From Eubacterium ramulus ATCC 29099 (GTDB lineage Bacteria; Bacillota; Clostridia; Lachnospirales; Lachnospiraceae), in contig NZ_KI271163.1 in the NCBI RefSeq assembly GCF_000469345.1, positions 1 through 34,819 of the forward strand: a DNA stretch of 34,819 nt, in the 5' to 3' direction. The notes under the pieces were generated by a model. That model was not told the DNA's origin. It saw only the letters and a list, made by a program, of their open reading frames with translations, and did no database searches. The position numbers and the translations under genes are program-made. Positions 7,587 to 15,449 of this stretch are shown here, piece after piece; the first letter of the stretch is position 1, and each line of letters opens with the position of its first letter.

Positions 7587-8995
7587 CAACTCAATTTTGG
7601 ATTAACATCTAGCATATTATCGTTAAACGCTTCCATATATTCTTCATTCGACAAAAATGTGTTATGTTGGATAACATATTTCTGTGGATTGCCCAATAAA
7701 TCATCAATCATTTCCTTAACCATCTTTTCCTCTATTTGATCATATCTTATTCTCAAAAGAGGAATTCCATTTACTTCAGTGAAAATATTCTTAGCACTAT
7801 CTCTATTGCCACTTAAAACAAAATCTTCGAACGTTTTAAAAAACAAATCAACAAATTTGAAATGTTGAATACCGTCATACTCTATAAAAGCCCAAATGTT
7901 AGCATCTTTTATAATTGAAAAATCAAATCTAAATCTTGCTAATCTTTTTCTTGAAATATTTATATTACTTTTCTTTAACTCATTATCATATCGTTTCATA
8001 AACAAATTATATTGTTCTTGAATGTTCAAAATCTCAAATAATTTGTTTATCTGTATATTATGTAAATATGATGATATTTTTCTGTCATTACAAAATTGAT
8101 CTAATACTTTTGAAACCCGATACTCACCTAACGAATAATGTTTAGGAATAGTAAGTGCTTCTTCTACACTAAATCCTGCTCTCCTACGATATCGAAAAGT
8201 CTCATTTGCTATCCCATAGGCTTTACACATTTCTACTTCACTTTTATATGCAATTCCATTATGATCATATACCTCATAATGCATAAGAGCTTCTTCTATG
8301 CTCATCCCCTTGCCAATTCTATGCATAAATGTTGAATGTTCTATTTTATATGCTGCACACATATCGCGTTCACTTTTATATATATTTCCCAAATGATCAA
8401 CACAACTATTTCCCAACATATTTCCTACTGGAATAGTTAATGAATCTTTTAATGACATTCCCATTTTTTGTCTATGCTTAAATGTAGTAATAGCGATACC
8501 ATATTCCTGACACATTTGGGTCTCACTTCGATACTTTTTTCCTGTATGATCAACAACTTCTCTTTTTCTTAATGCGTCCTCCACACTTAATCCCCGATTC
8601 AGTCTGTCTCTTAGTACAGATGCAGGGATATGATAAGCCTTTGCCATTTCTGCATAACTCTCATATCTATTTCCCTTATGATCAAAACATTCTGTCCCTT
8701 TTTCTGTTGGAAGTGCAATTTTTTGTGTTAATGCATCCTTTAAGGACATTCCACTTTTAATTCGTGTACTAAAAGTGCTTTTATTAATATTGTAATATTT
8801 ACACATTTTATTGATACTAGAAAAAGTATTTCCCATATGATCAATACATGTATTCTTCCTCAACGGCATTAACAGAGCATCTTCTACCGACATTCCTGAT
8901 GAAATGCGAAATTTATATGTACTTGGATTTATAGAATACGCTTTACACATTTCAATAATACTTTCATATTCATTTTCCAAATGATCTTTTACCAT
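7586..8995 (-). CDS. Six-module HTH-like repeat protein with C-terminal nuclease-like domain
   Basis: This 469-aa IME cargo protein is built from six copies of a 40-50 residue module (about 4-41, 51-90, 104-142, 148-187, 198-237, 242-281). The pattern is DHxGNxYxS, MCxAYxI, TFxxR, then GMSxEDAL, the look of the short DNA-binding modules attached to phage and intron homing nucleases (NUMOD/IENR-like). A C-terminal domain (about 290-440) carries RFRFDF (354-359), IEYDGIQHF (371-379) and LRIRY (414-418). Together these resemble a PD-(D/E)XK or Vsr/EDxHD-type active site. The start is ATG 8995 with GGAGAGGAG upstream; an in-frame ATG at 9070 overlaps the -10 box. The gene is transcribed apart from the mobilization genes. 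The nuclease call is inference from motifs; alternatives are a host-takeover or defence protein. Confidence 0.75.
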   Translation of the reverse strand: MVKDHLENEYESIIEMCKAYSINPSTYKFRISSGMSVEDALLMPLRKNTCIDHMGNTFSSINKMCKYYNINKSTFSTRIKSGMSLKDALTQKIALPTEKGTECFDHKGNRYESYAEMAKAYHIPASVLRDRLNRGLSVEDALRKREVVDHTGKKYRSETQMCQEYGIAITTFKHRQKMGMSLKDSLTIPVGNMLGNSCVDHLGNIYKSERDMCAAYKIEHSTFMHRIGKGMSIEEALMHYEVYDHNGIAYKSEVEMCKAYGIANETFRYRRRAGFSVEEALTIPKHYSLGEYRVSKVLDQFCNDRKISSYLHNIQINKLFEILNIQEQYNLFMKRYDNELKKSNINISRKRLARFRFDFSIIKDANIWAFIEYDGIQHFKFVDLFFKTFEDFVLSGNRDSAKNIFTEVNGIPLLRIRYDQIEEKMVKEMIDDLLGNPQKYVIQHNTFLSNEEYMEAFNDNMLDVNPKLS

Positions 8996-9068
8996 GGACT
9001 TCTCCTCTCCATATATGTTTTTAATCGTGTTTTGAAGTACAATTAAATTTACTAATTTATGAAGTATC

Positions 9069-9099
9069 ATTATAACTATTTTATTATTGTATCATACAA
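9069..9099 (-). promoter_or_regulatory. Putative promoter of the modular nuclease gene
   Basis: On the minus strand, TTGTAT (9094-9099) and a perfect TATAAT (9069-9074) are separated by 19 bases, a long spacer. Transcription would start near 9062 and leave a 5' leader of about 65 bases before the ATG at 8995. Confidence 0.45.
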
Positions 9100-9129
9100 A
9101 TGAAAACATTTACTAATTTATATTAAAAT

Positions 9130-9150
9130 ATGTATGTAATTTGTATGTAA
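9130..9150. repeat. Tandem WTGTATGTAA repeats, putative integrase arm sites (right)
   Basis: ATGTATGTAA at 9130-9139 and TTGTATGTAA at 9141-9150, matching the pair at 2631-2650 in sequence and orientation, 58 bp inside the right end. Confidence 0.6.
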
Positions 9151-9207
9151 GAATCATCAGAGACCCCGAAACTCCTTTCTTTTCAAGGTTTTCAGACAAC
9201 AGAAAAA

Positions 9208-9228
9208 GTTCAAGTCCTGTTATCCGCA
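9208..9228 (+). repeat. att site (distal side)
   Basis: Exact 21-bp copy of the tRNA-Leu 3' end at 2546-2566. It marks the far junction of the element and is followed by the displaced native tRNA terminator. Confidence 0.93.
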
Positions 9229-9232
9229 TAAA

Positions 9233-9279
9233 ATAAGGGTTTCCGAGGATTTTTCATAATCCCGGAAACCCTTATTTTT
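9233..9279. terminator. Native tRNA-Leu terminator, displaced by the IME; bidirectional
   Basis: Stem ATAAGGGTTTCCG (9233-9245) / CGGAAACCCTTAT (9263-9275) followed by a T-run. In the empty site it would lie directly after tRNA-Leu. On the minus strand it is equally strong (TTTTAT after the stem) and can end the nrdG transcript. Confidence 0.88.
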
Positions 9280-9317
9280 GACCCAATGCTGTCCTTATAG
9301 ATATCTGATACACAGAT

Positions 9318-9851
9318 TTATTTCTGCTTCCACCATACGATTTCACCGGCTTCTTCGGTCTTTCTCAGATCGATCAGGCGCTGATTCTCTGATCCGCGAA
9401 ACTGCAGACTGATATTTTTTTTATCTTTCATAAATTCTCCGTCTACCAGAACATCCACACAGGATAAGACCGCATCTGTCACTTCACAGCGTGCTCTTCC
9501 GGTTCCAATTTCTTTCCCGGATAATTCTTCGTATACATAGCCACTGTAAGCCCATATTGTTTTTTGGGGGAATTCGCGGCGCACTCTTTGTAAAAGCGAA
9601 AGCAACACATACTGATGCTCTGGCTCAAAGGGTTCTCCGCCAAGTAAAGTCAATCCTGCCACATACCCCGGCCGCAACGCTTCCATCAATTCTTCTTCCA
9701 CTTCTTTTGTAAACGGTTGTCCATATGTAAAATTCCATGTCTCCGGCTGAAAACATTCCTCGCAATGATGCGTACATCCAGATACAAACAATGTCACACG
9801 TACACCGGGACCATCTGCTATATCAGATTTTTTTATATTACAATAATACAT
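9318..9851 (-). CDS. nrdG: Anaerobic ribonucleotide reductase activating protein (radical SAM)
   Basis: NrdG uses a [4Fe-4S] cluster and S-adenosylmethionine to place the glycyl radical on NrdD under anaerobic conditions. The 177-aa protein has the radical-SAM cluster motif CX3CX2C at Cys26, Cys30 and Cys33 (GCTHHCEECF) and the glycine-rich SAM-binding stretch TLLGGEPFEPEH. Length is typical (about 160-180). The start at 9851 has AAGGTGG just upstream. It lies downstream of nrdD on the same strand, separated by a DUF4250 gene and a membrane protein gene. A strong bidirectional terminator follows at 9233-9279. Confidence 0.96.
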   Translation of the reverse strand: MYYCNIKKSDIADGPGVRVTLFVSGCTHHCEECFQPETWNFTYGQPFTKEVEEELMEALRPGYVAGLTLLGGEPFEPEHQYVLLSLLQRVRREFPQKTIWAYSGYVYEELSGKEIGTGRARCEVTDAVLSCVDVLVDGEFMKDKKNISLQFRGSENQRLIDLRKTEEAGEIVWWKQK

Positions 9852-9893
9852 ATTCCACCTTCTTTCTCAGCAATGAATCCAGACTATTTCTTC

Positions 9894-10070
9894 TTAATGA
9901 AACTGATTTGTCTCTGGTTGATATTCATACTTAATCAGTGCCAGCTGGTCTGTGATTTCCTGTTCCGTCACACCATAAGCCTTTGCCAGCTCTTCTAATG
10001 ACGGATATCGATCTCTCAGTTCTGTATTTACTACGCTTAAAAGCATTACCGGATCTTTAGGTAATATCAT
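9894..10070 (-). CDS. DUF4250 domain-containing small protein
   Basis: A 58-aa protein beginning MILPKDPVMLLSVVNT and ending YQPETNQFH, the full pattern of the DUF4250 family that is widespread in Clostridia: a PKDP..LLS..NT start, a short helical HTH-like middle (SLEELAKAYGVTEQEITDQL) and a final NQF. Function is unknown; the middle resembles a small DNA-binding helix-turn-helix. Start ATG 10070 has GGAGGA seven bases upstream. It is 42 bases before nrdG and probably co-transcribed with it. Confidence 0.85.
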   Translation of the reverse strand: MILPKDPVMLLSVVNTELRDRYPSLEELAKAYGVTEQEITDQLALIKYEYQPETNQFH

Positions 10071-10137
10071 TTGTCATTCCTCCACGTGAAAATCATATTA
10101 TTTTCTATTATAATACAATACAACCTTTTATGGCATT

Positions 10138-10806
10138 TTATTTTGCAAGTAACATTGCCATACCACTCATGATAAATATACCCATTGCCGCAATTATACC
10201 GCCACCGACCTGCTGCCACAGCCGTCCAAGATCGGACAACTCACCGTTTTTAAACTGCCACTTTTTCAGGAAAAAATAGCATTCTTCCGGATATATCGCA
10301 CAGATAATTCCAAGTATATACAAAAACAGTCCAAGAATATTCATATACCATGTGGAAATTGTTTCCTTGTTATCATAGATAATCCTGCACAATGCGTAGC
10401 TGTAACGCTCCGCATCCATATCTTGACTAATATTCACACCATCTTCGGAAAATTCCATGTTTCCGTTCTGGAGTACCGGCACTCCATTATCATACAATTC
10501 TTTCTGATCTGTATCCCAGCTTCCTGATACAGTCTGATCCGGAAAATAAAATGTAATCTGTTCCTTTTCTATCTCATAGGAAATTTCCTGTTTTTTATCG
10601 TGAGAAACAACTGTAAATTCATGATCCGATGTCTGCTCTATATAATTAGATGCATCTTGTTCATACCTTGAGCTGCTTTTTTCATAGAAAAAATCATCTC
10701 CCACATATACCCCCGGACGCATCGTTGTATACCCCCCATATCCAAATGCAACTGCTGCAATCAATATAGCAATCACTACTTTTATTGCCTTTTTCCCCTT
10801 ATTCAT
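10138..10806 (-). CDS. Membrane protein of unknown function with extracytoplasmic domain
   Basis: A 222-aa protein with an N-terminal membrane anchor (about 7-25), a predicted extracytoplasmic charged domain (about 30-145) and two further hydrophobic segments (about 153-172 and 198-218). No family recognised. The start is ATG 10806, preceded by AAAGGAGG; the longer in-frame ATG at 10929 lacks a ribosome site and would run through an intergenic hairpin. It lies between nrdD and the DUF4250 gene on the same strand. A link with ribonucleotide reduction is not evident. Confidence 0.75.
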   Translation of the reverse strand: MNKGKKAIKVVIAILIAAVAFGYGGYTTMRPGVYVGDDFFYEKSSSRYEQDASNYIEQTSDHEFTVVSHDKKQEISYEIEKEQITFYFPDQTVSGSWDTDQKELYDNGVPVLQNGNMEFSEDGVNISQDMDAERYSYALCRIIYDNKETISTWYMNILGLFLYILGIICAIYPEECYFFLKKWQFKNGELSDLGRLWQQVGGGIIAAMGIFIMSGMAMLLAK

Positions 10807-10826
10807 AAGCCCCCTCCTTTTAAGAA

Positions 10827-10876
10827 AGACCATTACGAAACTGTCAAAAACAGTAATTCTATAATGGTCTCTTTTT
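10827..10876. terminator. Intergenic hairpin between nrdD and the membrane protein gene
   Basis: Stem AGACCATTA (10827-10835) / TAATGGTCT (10862-10870) with a nested ACTGT/ACAGT hairpin. On the plus strand six T follow, but no plus-strand gene ends here. On the minus strand the U-tract is interrupted, so it may only partly end nrdD transcription before the ribosome site of the next gene. Confidence 0.45.
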
Positions 10877-10910
10877 TCAATGCAATTAATTTTCAACGCA
10901 TTTATTGAAT

Positions 10911-10985
10911 AATTTTTTTGGTGGTACAAATCCCCGAAAAAAATTTTTGGGTTTTTTGGGTTTGTAGATTTTTTTGGGTTTAAAT
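10911..10985. repeat. Low-complexity T-run / GGG tract after nrdD
   Basis: Three phased blocks of T-runs ending in GGG (TTTTTGGG-like) lie right after the nrdD stop codon. On the coding strand this reads as AACCCAAAAAA-type repeats. Not coding. Confidence 0.6.
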
Positions 10986-10989
10986 AATC

Positions 10990-13167
10990 CTACAGATGAA
11001 GCACTCTCTCTTTGATTTCCTGCGTTCTTCCCTGATTCCAGAACTGCGTGCCGATGTAACCGCAAGTACGGCGTGCCACATTCATCTTATCCTGATCATG
11101 ATTTCCGCAATTTGGGCATTCCCAAATCAATTTGCCATCTTCCTCTACAATCTGAATTTCACCGGTATATCCGCATACCTGACAGAAATCACTTTTGGTA
11201 TTCAGTTCTGCATACATGATGTTATCATAAATGTACTGCATTACGGAAAGTACTGCATCCAGGTTCTGCTGCATATTCGGTACTTCCACATAACTGATGG
11301 CTCCACCCGGAGACAGTTTCTGGAACTGAGCCTCAAATTTTAATTTTTCAAAAGCATCGATATTCTCTGTTACATGAACATGATAACTGTTTGTAATATA
11401 GTTTTTATCTGTCACACCCGGAATCAGTCCAAAACGTTTCTGCAAACATTTTGCAAATTTATAAGTTGTGGACTCCAGCGGGGTGCCATACAGACTAAAA
11501 TCTACGTTGTGCTCTGCCTTCCACTCGCTGCAGGCATCATTCATATGCTGCATTACTTTCAGTGCAAACGGTGTCGCACTCGGATCTGTGTGGGATTTAC
11601 CTGTCATATAGCGGACACATTCACACAATCCCGCATATCCGAGAGAGATCGTAGAATAACCATCATGAAGCAGTTTATCAATAGTCTCGCCTTTTTTCAG
11701 ACGGGCAAGTGCGCCATGCTGCCACAGGATCGGAGCCACATCAGAAGGTGTTCCCTCCAGACGCTCATGACGGCACACCAGTGCACGGTGACAAAGTTCC
11801 AGTCTCTCATCAAAGATTTTCCAGAATTTGTCCATATCTCCCTGGGATGAACAAGCGACATCTACCAGATTGACCGTTACAACGCCCTGGTTGAAACGTC
11901 CGTAATATTTTGGCTCATTTGTCACCGGATCTACATAAGGAGTCAGGAAAGAACGGCATCCCATACATGGATAACAATGTCCTTCACCGTTTTTATCCAC
12001 TTTATTCTCAAACATGATCTTCTCGGAAATATAATCCGGTACCATTCTCTTTGCGGTACATTCTGCTGCCAATCTGGTCAGATACCAGTATTTGCTATCC
12101 TCATGGATATTATCTTCCTCCAGTACATAGATCAGCTTCGGGAATGCAGGTGTGATATAGACACCTTTTTCATTTTTTATACCCTGGATACGCTGCTTTA
12201 ATACTTCTTCGATCACCATAGCCAGATCATCTCTGGTACGACCTTCCGGTACTTCATTCAGATACATAAAAATTGTAATAAACGGGGCCTGACCATTGGT
12301 AGTCATCAATGTGATCACCTGATACTGAATCATCTGAACGCCCTGTTTTACTTCTTTCTGTACACGAAGTTCTGCTACTTTATTGATTGTTTCCTCATCT
12401 GCCTCAATACCGCTCTGCGCAAACTCGTAAGCAACTTCTTTCCGGTATTTTTCACGACTGACCTGTACAAACGGAACCAGATGGGACAGGGAAATACTCT
12501 GACCGCCATACTGGGAACTTGCGATCTGGGCAACCGCCTGGGTAGCCACATTACATGCAGTGGAAAAGCTGTGCGGTTTCTCGATCATTGTCTCGCTGAT
12601 CACAGTTCCGTTCTCCAGCATATCATCCAGATTTACCAGGCAGCAGTTATGCATATGCTGTGCAAAATAGTCTGCATCATGGAAATGGATCAGCCCTTTC
12701 TCATGTGCCTCTACGATATCCGACGGAAGCAGGAATCGTTTTGTAATGTCCTTGCTGACCTCGCCTGCCATATAGTCACGCTGCACACTGTTAACTGCCG
12801 GATTTTTATTAGAATTTTCCTGTTTTACTTCCTCATTGTCAAACTCAAGCAGACTTAAAATCTGTTCATCTGTTGAATTGGATTTACGCACCAGTGCTCT
12901 TTTATACCGATAAGTGATATAATTACGCGCCACAGAAAAAGCTCTCTGATTCATGATCTGATTTTCTACCAGATCCTGGATTTCTTCCACACTCAGTGCT
13001 CGGTTCATGCCTTCGCAGATGGTACGCATGTTGGCTGCGATAACCGCAATCTGCTCTTTACTCATACGCTCTGTTTCTGCCACACTGTCATTTGCTCTGA
13101 TAACTGCAGAAATAATCTTCTCCATATCAAACTGCGATTCTGACCCGCTTCGCTTAATAATCTTCAT
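10990..13167 (-). CDS. nrdD: Anaerobic ribonucleoside-triphosphate reductase
   Basis: This class III reductase makes dNTPs from NTPs without oxygen, using formate as reductant and a glycyl radical made by NrdG. The 725-aa protein starts with an ATP-cone (MKIIKRSGSESQFD, about 1-95), the allosteric regulator domain, followed by the ten-stranded barrel with the HNCCLVNLDDML segment near 190. The C-terminus has a zinc site of two CXXC pairs (CQVC and CPNC) and the glycyl-radical loop RRTCGYIG (699-706). Length is typical. The start at 13167 is preceded by AAGGGCGAG. Two NrdR boxes lie about 140-185 bases upstream. With nrdG on the same strand it forms the expected class III system. Confidence 0.97.
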   Translation of the reverse strand: MKIIKRSGSESQFDMEKIISAVIRANDSVAETERMSKEQIAVIAANMRTICEGMNRALSVEEIQDLVENQIMNQRAFSVARNYITYRYKRALVRKSNSTDEQILSLLEFDNEEVKQENSNKNPAVNSVQRDYMAGEVSKDITKRFLLPSDIVEAHEKGLIHFHDADYFAQHMHNCCLVNLDDMLENGTVISETMIEKPHSFSTACNVATQAVAQIASSQYGGQSISLSHLVPFVQVSREKYRKEVAYEFAQSGIEADEETINKVAELRVQKEVKQGVQMIQYQVITLMTTNGQAPFITIFMYLNEVPEGRTRDDLAMVIEEVLKQRIQGIKNEKGVYITPAFPKLIYVLEEDNIHEDSKYWYLTRLAAECTAKRMVPDYISEKIMFENKVDKNGEGHCYPCMGCRSFLTPYVDPVTNEPKYYGRFNQGVVTVNLVDVACSSQGDMDKFWKIFDERLELCHRALVCRHERLEGTPSDVAPILWQHGALARLKKGETIDKLLHDGYSTISLGYAGLCECVRYMTGKSHTDPSATPFALKVMQHMNDACSEWKAEHNVDFSLYGTPLESTTYKFAKCLQKRFGLIPGVTDKNYITNSYHVHVTENIDAFEKLKFEAQFQKLSPGGAISYVEVPNMQQNLDAVLSVMQYIYDNIMYAELNTKSDFCQVCGYTGEIQIVEEDGKLIWECPNCGNHDQDKMNVARRTCGYIGTQFWNQGRTQEIKERVLHL

Positions 13168-13303
13168 TCCACTCGCCCTTTCTTCTCTATCTCAAATCAA
13201 TCACTGCCCGTAACACGTCTGCTTTTCCCTGCAGCAGCCATGTCAAATGCTGTCAGACAGTTCCACTTTTTACAATTGGTTCCGAGAACCGTTCTTGAAC
13301 ATT

Positions 13304-13351
13304 GTACAATATCTAGTATGGTTTTTCAATTGCAAATCCTATATATAGTTA
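13304..13351 (-). promoter_or_regulatory. Pair of NrdR boxes upstream of nrdD
   Basis: Box 1 at 13304-13319 has core CAATATCTAG and box 2 at 13336-13351 has core CTATATATAG. Both match the NrdR consensus core CWATATATWG (box 1 with one mismatch). Their offset is 32 bp, about three helical turns, the spacing known for NrdR operators. A TTGCAA/TATTGT pair with an 18-base spacer overlaps them. NrdR would repress nrdD when dATP is high. The nrdR gene is not in the window. Confidence 0.8.
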
Positions 13352-13573
13352 TTTTCCTACAATATCCACAATTTTCAATCTATGTCTTGACTTTTTCAGA
13401 TTAGCAGGAACATAGCCTGAATCCAACACTTTTTCCGCTTAATTTTCAAAATATAAAAATATAAAAATAGCACTTTGCACAATTACCGGGGGATCTTCAG
13501 CCTGCATCAGCTATATCTTGCAACTGCATGATTATAACTACAAATTGTGCTCTTCATCCTCATATTTTACGCA
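13352..13573. other. Gene-free stretch between nrdD operators and gltX terminator
   Basis: No gene supported. It holds an AT-rich repeat (ATATAAAA units near 13450) and a long-range inverted pair GCACAATT (about 13476) / AATTGTGC (about 13543). Plus-strand ORFs entering from here are antisense to gltX. Confidence 0.4.
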
Positions 13574-13619
13574 CAAAAAGAGAGGGCAAGAGTGCTGTCC
13601 GATCAGGTACTCTTCCCTC
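13574..13619 (-). terminator. gltX terminator
   Basis: On the minus strand, GAGGGAAGAGT (13609-13619) pairs with ACTCTTGCCCTC (13582-13593) with one bulge, followed by TCTTTTTG. It lies 30 bases after the gltX stop. Confidence 0.75.
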
Positions 13620-13648
13620 CCCTGATGTACGTTCTGTCTGACTCGTTA

Positions 13649-15106
13649 TTATGCTTCCGCTGCCAGTTTTTCAATAGCTGCTTTGATACGCGCAATGGAT
13701 TCTTCTTTTCCAAGAACTTCCATCAACTCCGTTGCGCCACCCGGTGTCATCTGTTTTCCGGAAAGTGCGGTACGGATCGGCCACATAACATAACCATTCT
13801 TATATCCATTTTCTTTTACATAACTGCTGAGCATTGCATACAGTGCGTCATTGCTGTAATCTTCCTGAGCCTCCATCAATGGAAGGACATCTTTCAAAAC
13901 TGCCAGAGATGTCTCGGCAGTTGTTTTCATCTTTTTATGTGTATACATGGCGATATCATATTCCGGGACTGCTTCAAAGAAATCAATATGCTCTTTGATA
14001 TCCGGGAAAATCTCGATACGTGTCTTCACCATCTGCGCAATCTTCTTGTAATCGCAGTCGCGGTGTATCACTTCTTTGATGTATGGCTCTGCCAACTCAT
14101 AAAAAGCATCAAAATCCATCGCTTTGATATACTCGCCGTTCATCCATTTCAGTTTTACCATATCGAAAACAGCCGGAGATTTGCTGATGTGATGGTAATC
14201 AAAATTCTCTACCAGTTCTTCCAGAGAGAAAATCTCACGGTTATCTACCGGACTCCAGCCAAGTAAAGCGACAAAGTTTACCACTGCCTCAGATAAAAAT
14301 CCCTGTTCGATCAGATCCTCGTAAGAAGAATGTCCGCTTCGTTTGCTCAGTTTCTGATGTTCCTCATTTGTGATCAGTGGACAGTGTATATATTTCGGTT
14401 CTTCCCATCCGAATGCATGATACAATCTGGTATATTTCGGTGCAGACGATAAATACTCATTACCACGGACAACATGCGTAATGTGCATCAGATGATCGTC
14501 TACTACATTTGCAAAGTTATAAGTCGGATATCCGTCGGATTTGATCAGGATCATATCATCCAACTCAGAGTTCGGCTGTGTGATATCTCCGTAAATCTCG
14601 TCATGGAAAGTTGTCTCGCCTTCATTCGGTACATTGGCACGGATAACATATGGTTTCCCGGCAGCCAGATTTGCCTCAATCTCTTCTTTGGAAAGATGCA
14701 GACAGTGTTTGTCATAGACACTGATTTCTTTTCCGTTGATATTCTGTTTTAAAGAATCCAGGCGTTCTTTATCACAGAAGCAGTAATATGCCTCGCCTTT
14801 TTCGATCAGCTGTTTTGCATATTCCATATACAACCCGCTCTTGCAGCGCTCGCTCTGAATATATGGACCATATCCGCCATCTTTGTCCGGTCCCTCATCA
14901 TGGATCAGACCTGTTTTTTCCAGGGTACGGTAAATAATTCCAAGCGCTTCTTCCACAAAACGCTCCTGATCCGTATCTTCAATTCTAAGTATAAACTCTC
15001 CGCCCTCATGCTTTGCAATCAGATACGTGTACAAAGCAGTGCGCAGATTTCCAACATGCATACGGCCTGTCGGGCTCGGTGCAAATCTTGTTCTGACTTT
15101 AGCCAT
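13649..15106 (-). CDS. gltX: Glutamyl-tRNA synthetase
   Basis: This class I aminoacyl-tRNA synthetase charges tRNA-Glu (and, in many Firmicutes, tRNA-Gln for later amidation). The 485-aa protein has the HIGH-like signature in [12 protein letters not shown] (residues 9-20) and the KMSKS-like motif KLSKRSGH near residue 245, with the GluRS catalytic core between. The C-terminal anticodon-binding helical domain ends in a normal position. The start at 15106 has AGAGGTAGAG upstream. It is monocistronic, with its own promoter (15273-15301), a leader of about 160 bases with a stem-loop, and its own terminator. Discriminating or non-discriminating type cannot be told by eye. Confidence 0.97.
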   Translation of the reverse strand: MAKVRTRFAPSPTGRMHVGNLRTALYTYLIAKHEGGEFILRIEDTDQERFVEEALGIIYRTLEKTGLIHDEGPDKDGGYGPYIQSERCKSGLYMEYAKQLIEKGEAYYCFCDKERLDSLKQNINGKEISVYDKHCLHLSKEEIEANLAAGKPYVIRANVPNEGETTFHDEIYGDITQPNSELDDMILIKSDGYPTYNFANVVDDHLMHITHVVRGNEYLSSAPKYTRLYHAFGWEEPKYIHCPLITNEEHQKLSKRSGHSSYEDLIEQGFLSEAVVNFVALLGWSPVDNREIFSLEELVENFDYHHISKSPAVFDMVKLKWMNGEYIKAMDFDAFYELAEPYIKEVIHRDCDYKKIAQMVKTRIEIFPDIKEHIDFFEAVPEYDIAMYTHKKMKTTAETSLAVLKDVLPLMEAQEDYSNDALYAMLSSYVKENGYKNGYVMWPIRTALSGKQMTPGGATELMEVLGKEESIARIKAAIEKLAAEA

Positions 15107-15189
15107 AACTCTACCTCTTTCTGTCTATTCTTTACGATCCAGCATCTGCTTTTTTTCTTCTGCGAGTGTGCATTATCTGCACAAAGCGC

Positions 15190-15233
15190 TTTTATCTGAT
15201 GAAAAATTCGCTGCAATTTCCTGTCAGATAAAA
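15190..15233 (-). promoter_or_regulatory. Stem-loop in the gltX leader
   Basis: A perfect 10-bp inverted repeat, TTTTATCTGA (15190-15199) and TCAGATAAAA (15224-15233), 24 bases apart, inside the 5' leader of gltX. No U-run follows, and I could not identify a T-box motif or an alternative terminator. It may affect mRNA stability or translation. Confidence 0.5.
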
Positions 15234-15272
15234 AATTGCTGATTCGTTCATTTCTATTTCGTAAGCGTTCCT

Positions 15273-15301
15273 ATTATAACCCAATCCGGACATTTCCACA
15301 A
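15273..15301 (-). promoter_or_regulatory. gltX promoter
   Basis: On the minus strand TTGTGG (15296-15301), a 17-base spacer and a perfect TATAAT (15273-15278). Predicted start near 15266, giving a leader of about 160 bases. Confidence 0.75.
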
Positions 15302-15305
15302 GGGC

Positions 15306-15356
15306 AAAAAGAAGGCTGTTGTATCAAACTTCAGCACAGTTTTGGTACAGCAGCCT
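15306..15356 (-). terminator. Terminator of the pot operon
   Basis: On the minus strand AGGCTGCTGTA (15346-15356) pairs with TACAACAGCCT (15313-15323) with one wobble, followed by TCTTTTTG. It lies about 90 bases after the potD stop, with further hairpins between. Confidence 0.8.
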
Positions 15357-15390
15357 CAAAGTGTAGAGTGCAGTGATTCTGAGAAGAATA

Positions 15391-15449
15391 TGTCAGCTTT
15401 CGCTGACCAGATTCACGCACCAAGTCTCACGTGCGTTCGACTTGAATCT
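15391..15449. other. Tandem hairpins at the end of potD
   Basis: GTCAGC-TTTC-GCTGAC at 15392-15407 is followed by a larger fold at 15409-15449: AGATTCA/TGAATCT outside and CGCAC/GTGCG inside. The second overlaps the potD stop codon. They may protect the 3' end of the mRNA. Confidence 0.5.

Larger units (their letters stand above)
2546..9228. mobile_element. Integrative mobilizable element inserted in tRNA-Leu
   Basis: The last 21 bases of tRNA-Leu (2546-2566) recur exactly at 9208-9228 and bound about 6,662 bp. The interval encodes, all on the minus strand, a tyrosine integrase, a Rep_trans relaxase/replication initiator, an FtsK-like coupling ATPase, a HelP-like DUF961 protein, a small protein and a cargo protein. 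The order helP-like, conQ/tcpA, oriT-like repeat, nicK/mobT matches the processing module of ICEBs1/Tn916-family elements. No VirB4, VirB6 or lytic transglycosylase homologue is present, so transfer would need a helper. No recognisable excisionase is seen. The interval is visibly more AT-rich than the nrd and pot genes. Confidence 0.92.

Noticed and set aside
2546-9228. Complete conjugative element (ICE) or prophage
   Set aside because: No type IV secretion, structural phage or lysis genes; only integration and mobilization functions are present.
10806-10929. N-terminal extension of the membrane protein
   Set aside because: It would translate an intergenic hairpin. The ATG at 10806 has a strong ribosome site and begins with a proper membrane anchor.
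11374-11850. 158-aa plus-strand ORF
   Set aside because: Antisense shadow inside nrdD.
13547-14266. 239-aa plus-strand ORF
   Set aside because: Antisense shadow of gltX, whose catalytic motifs are clear.
15107-15265. T-box riboswitch in the gltX leader
   Set aside because: I could not find the T-box core sequence or a paired terminator/antiterminator.
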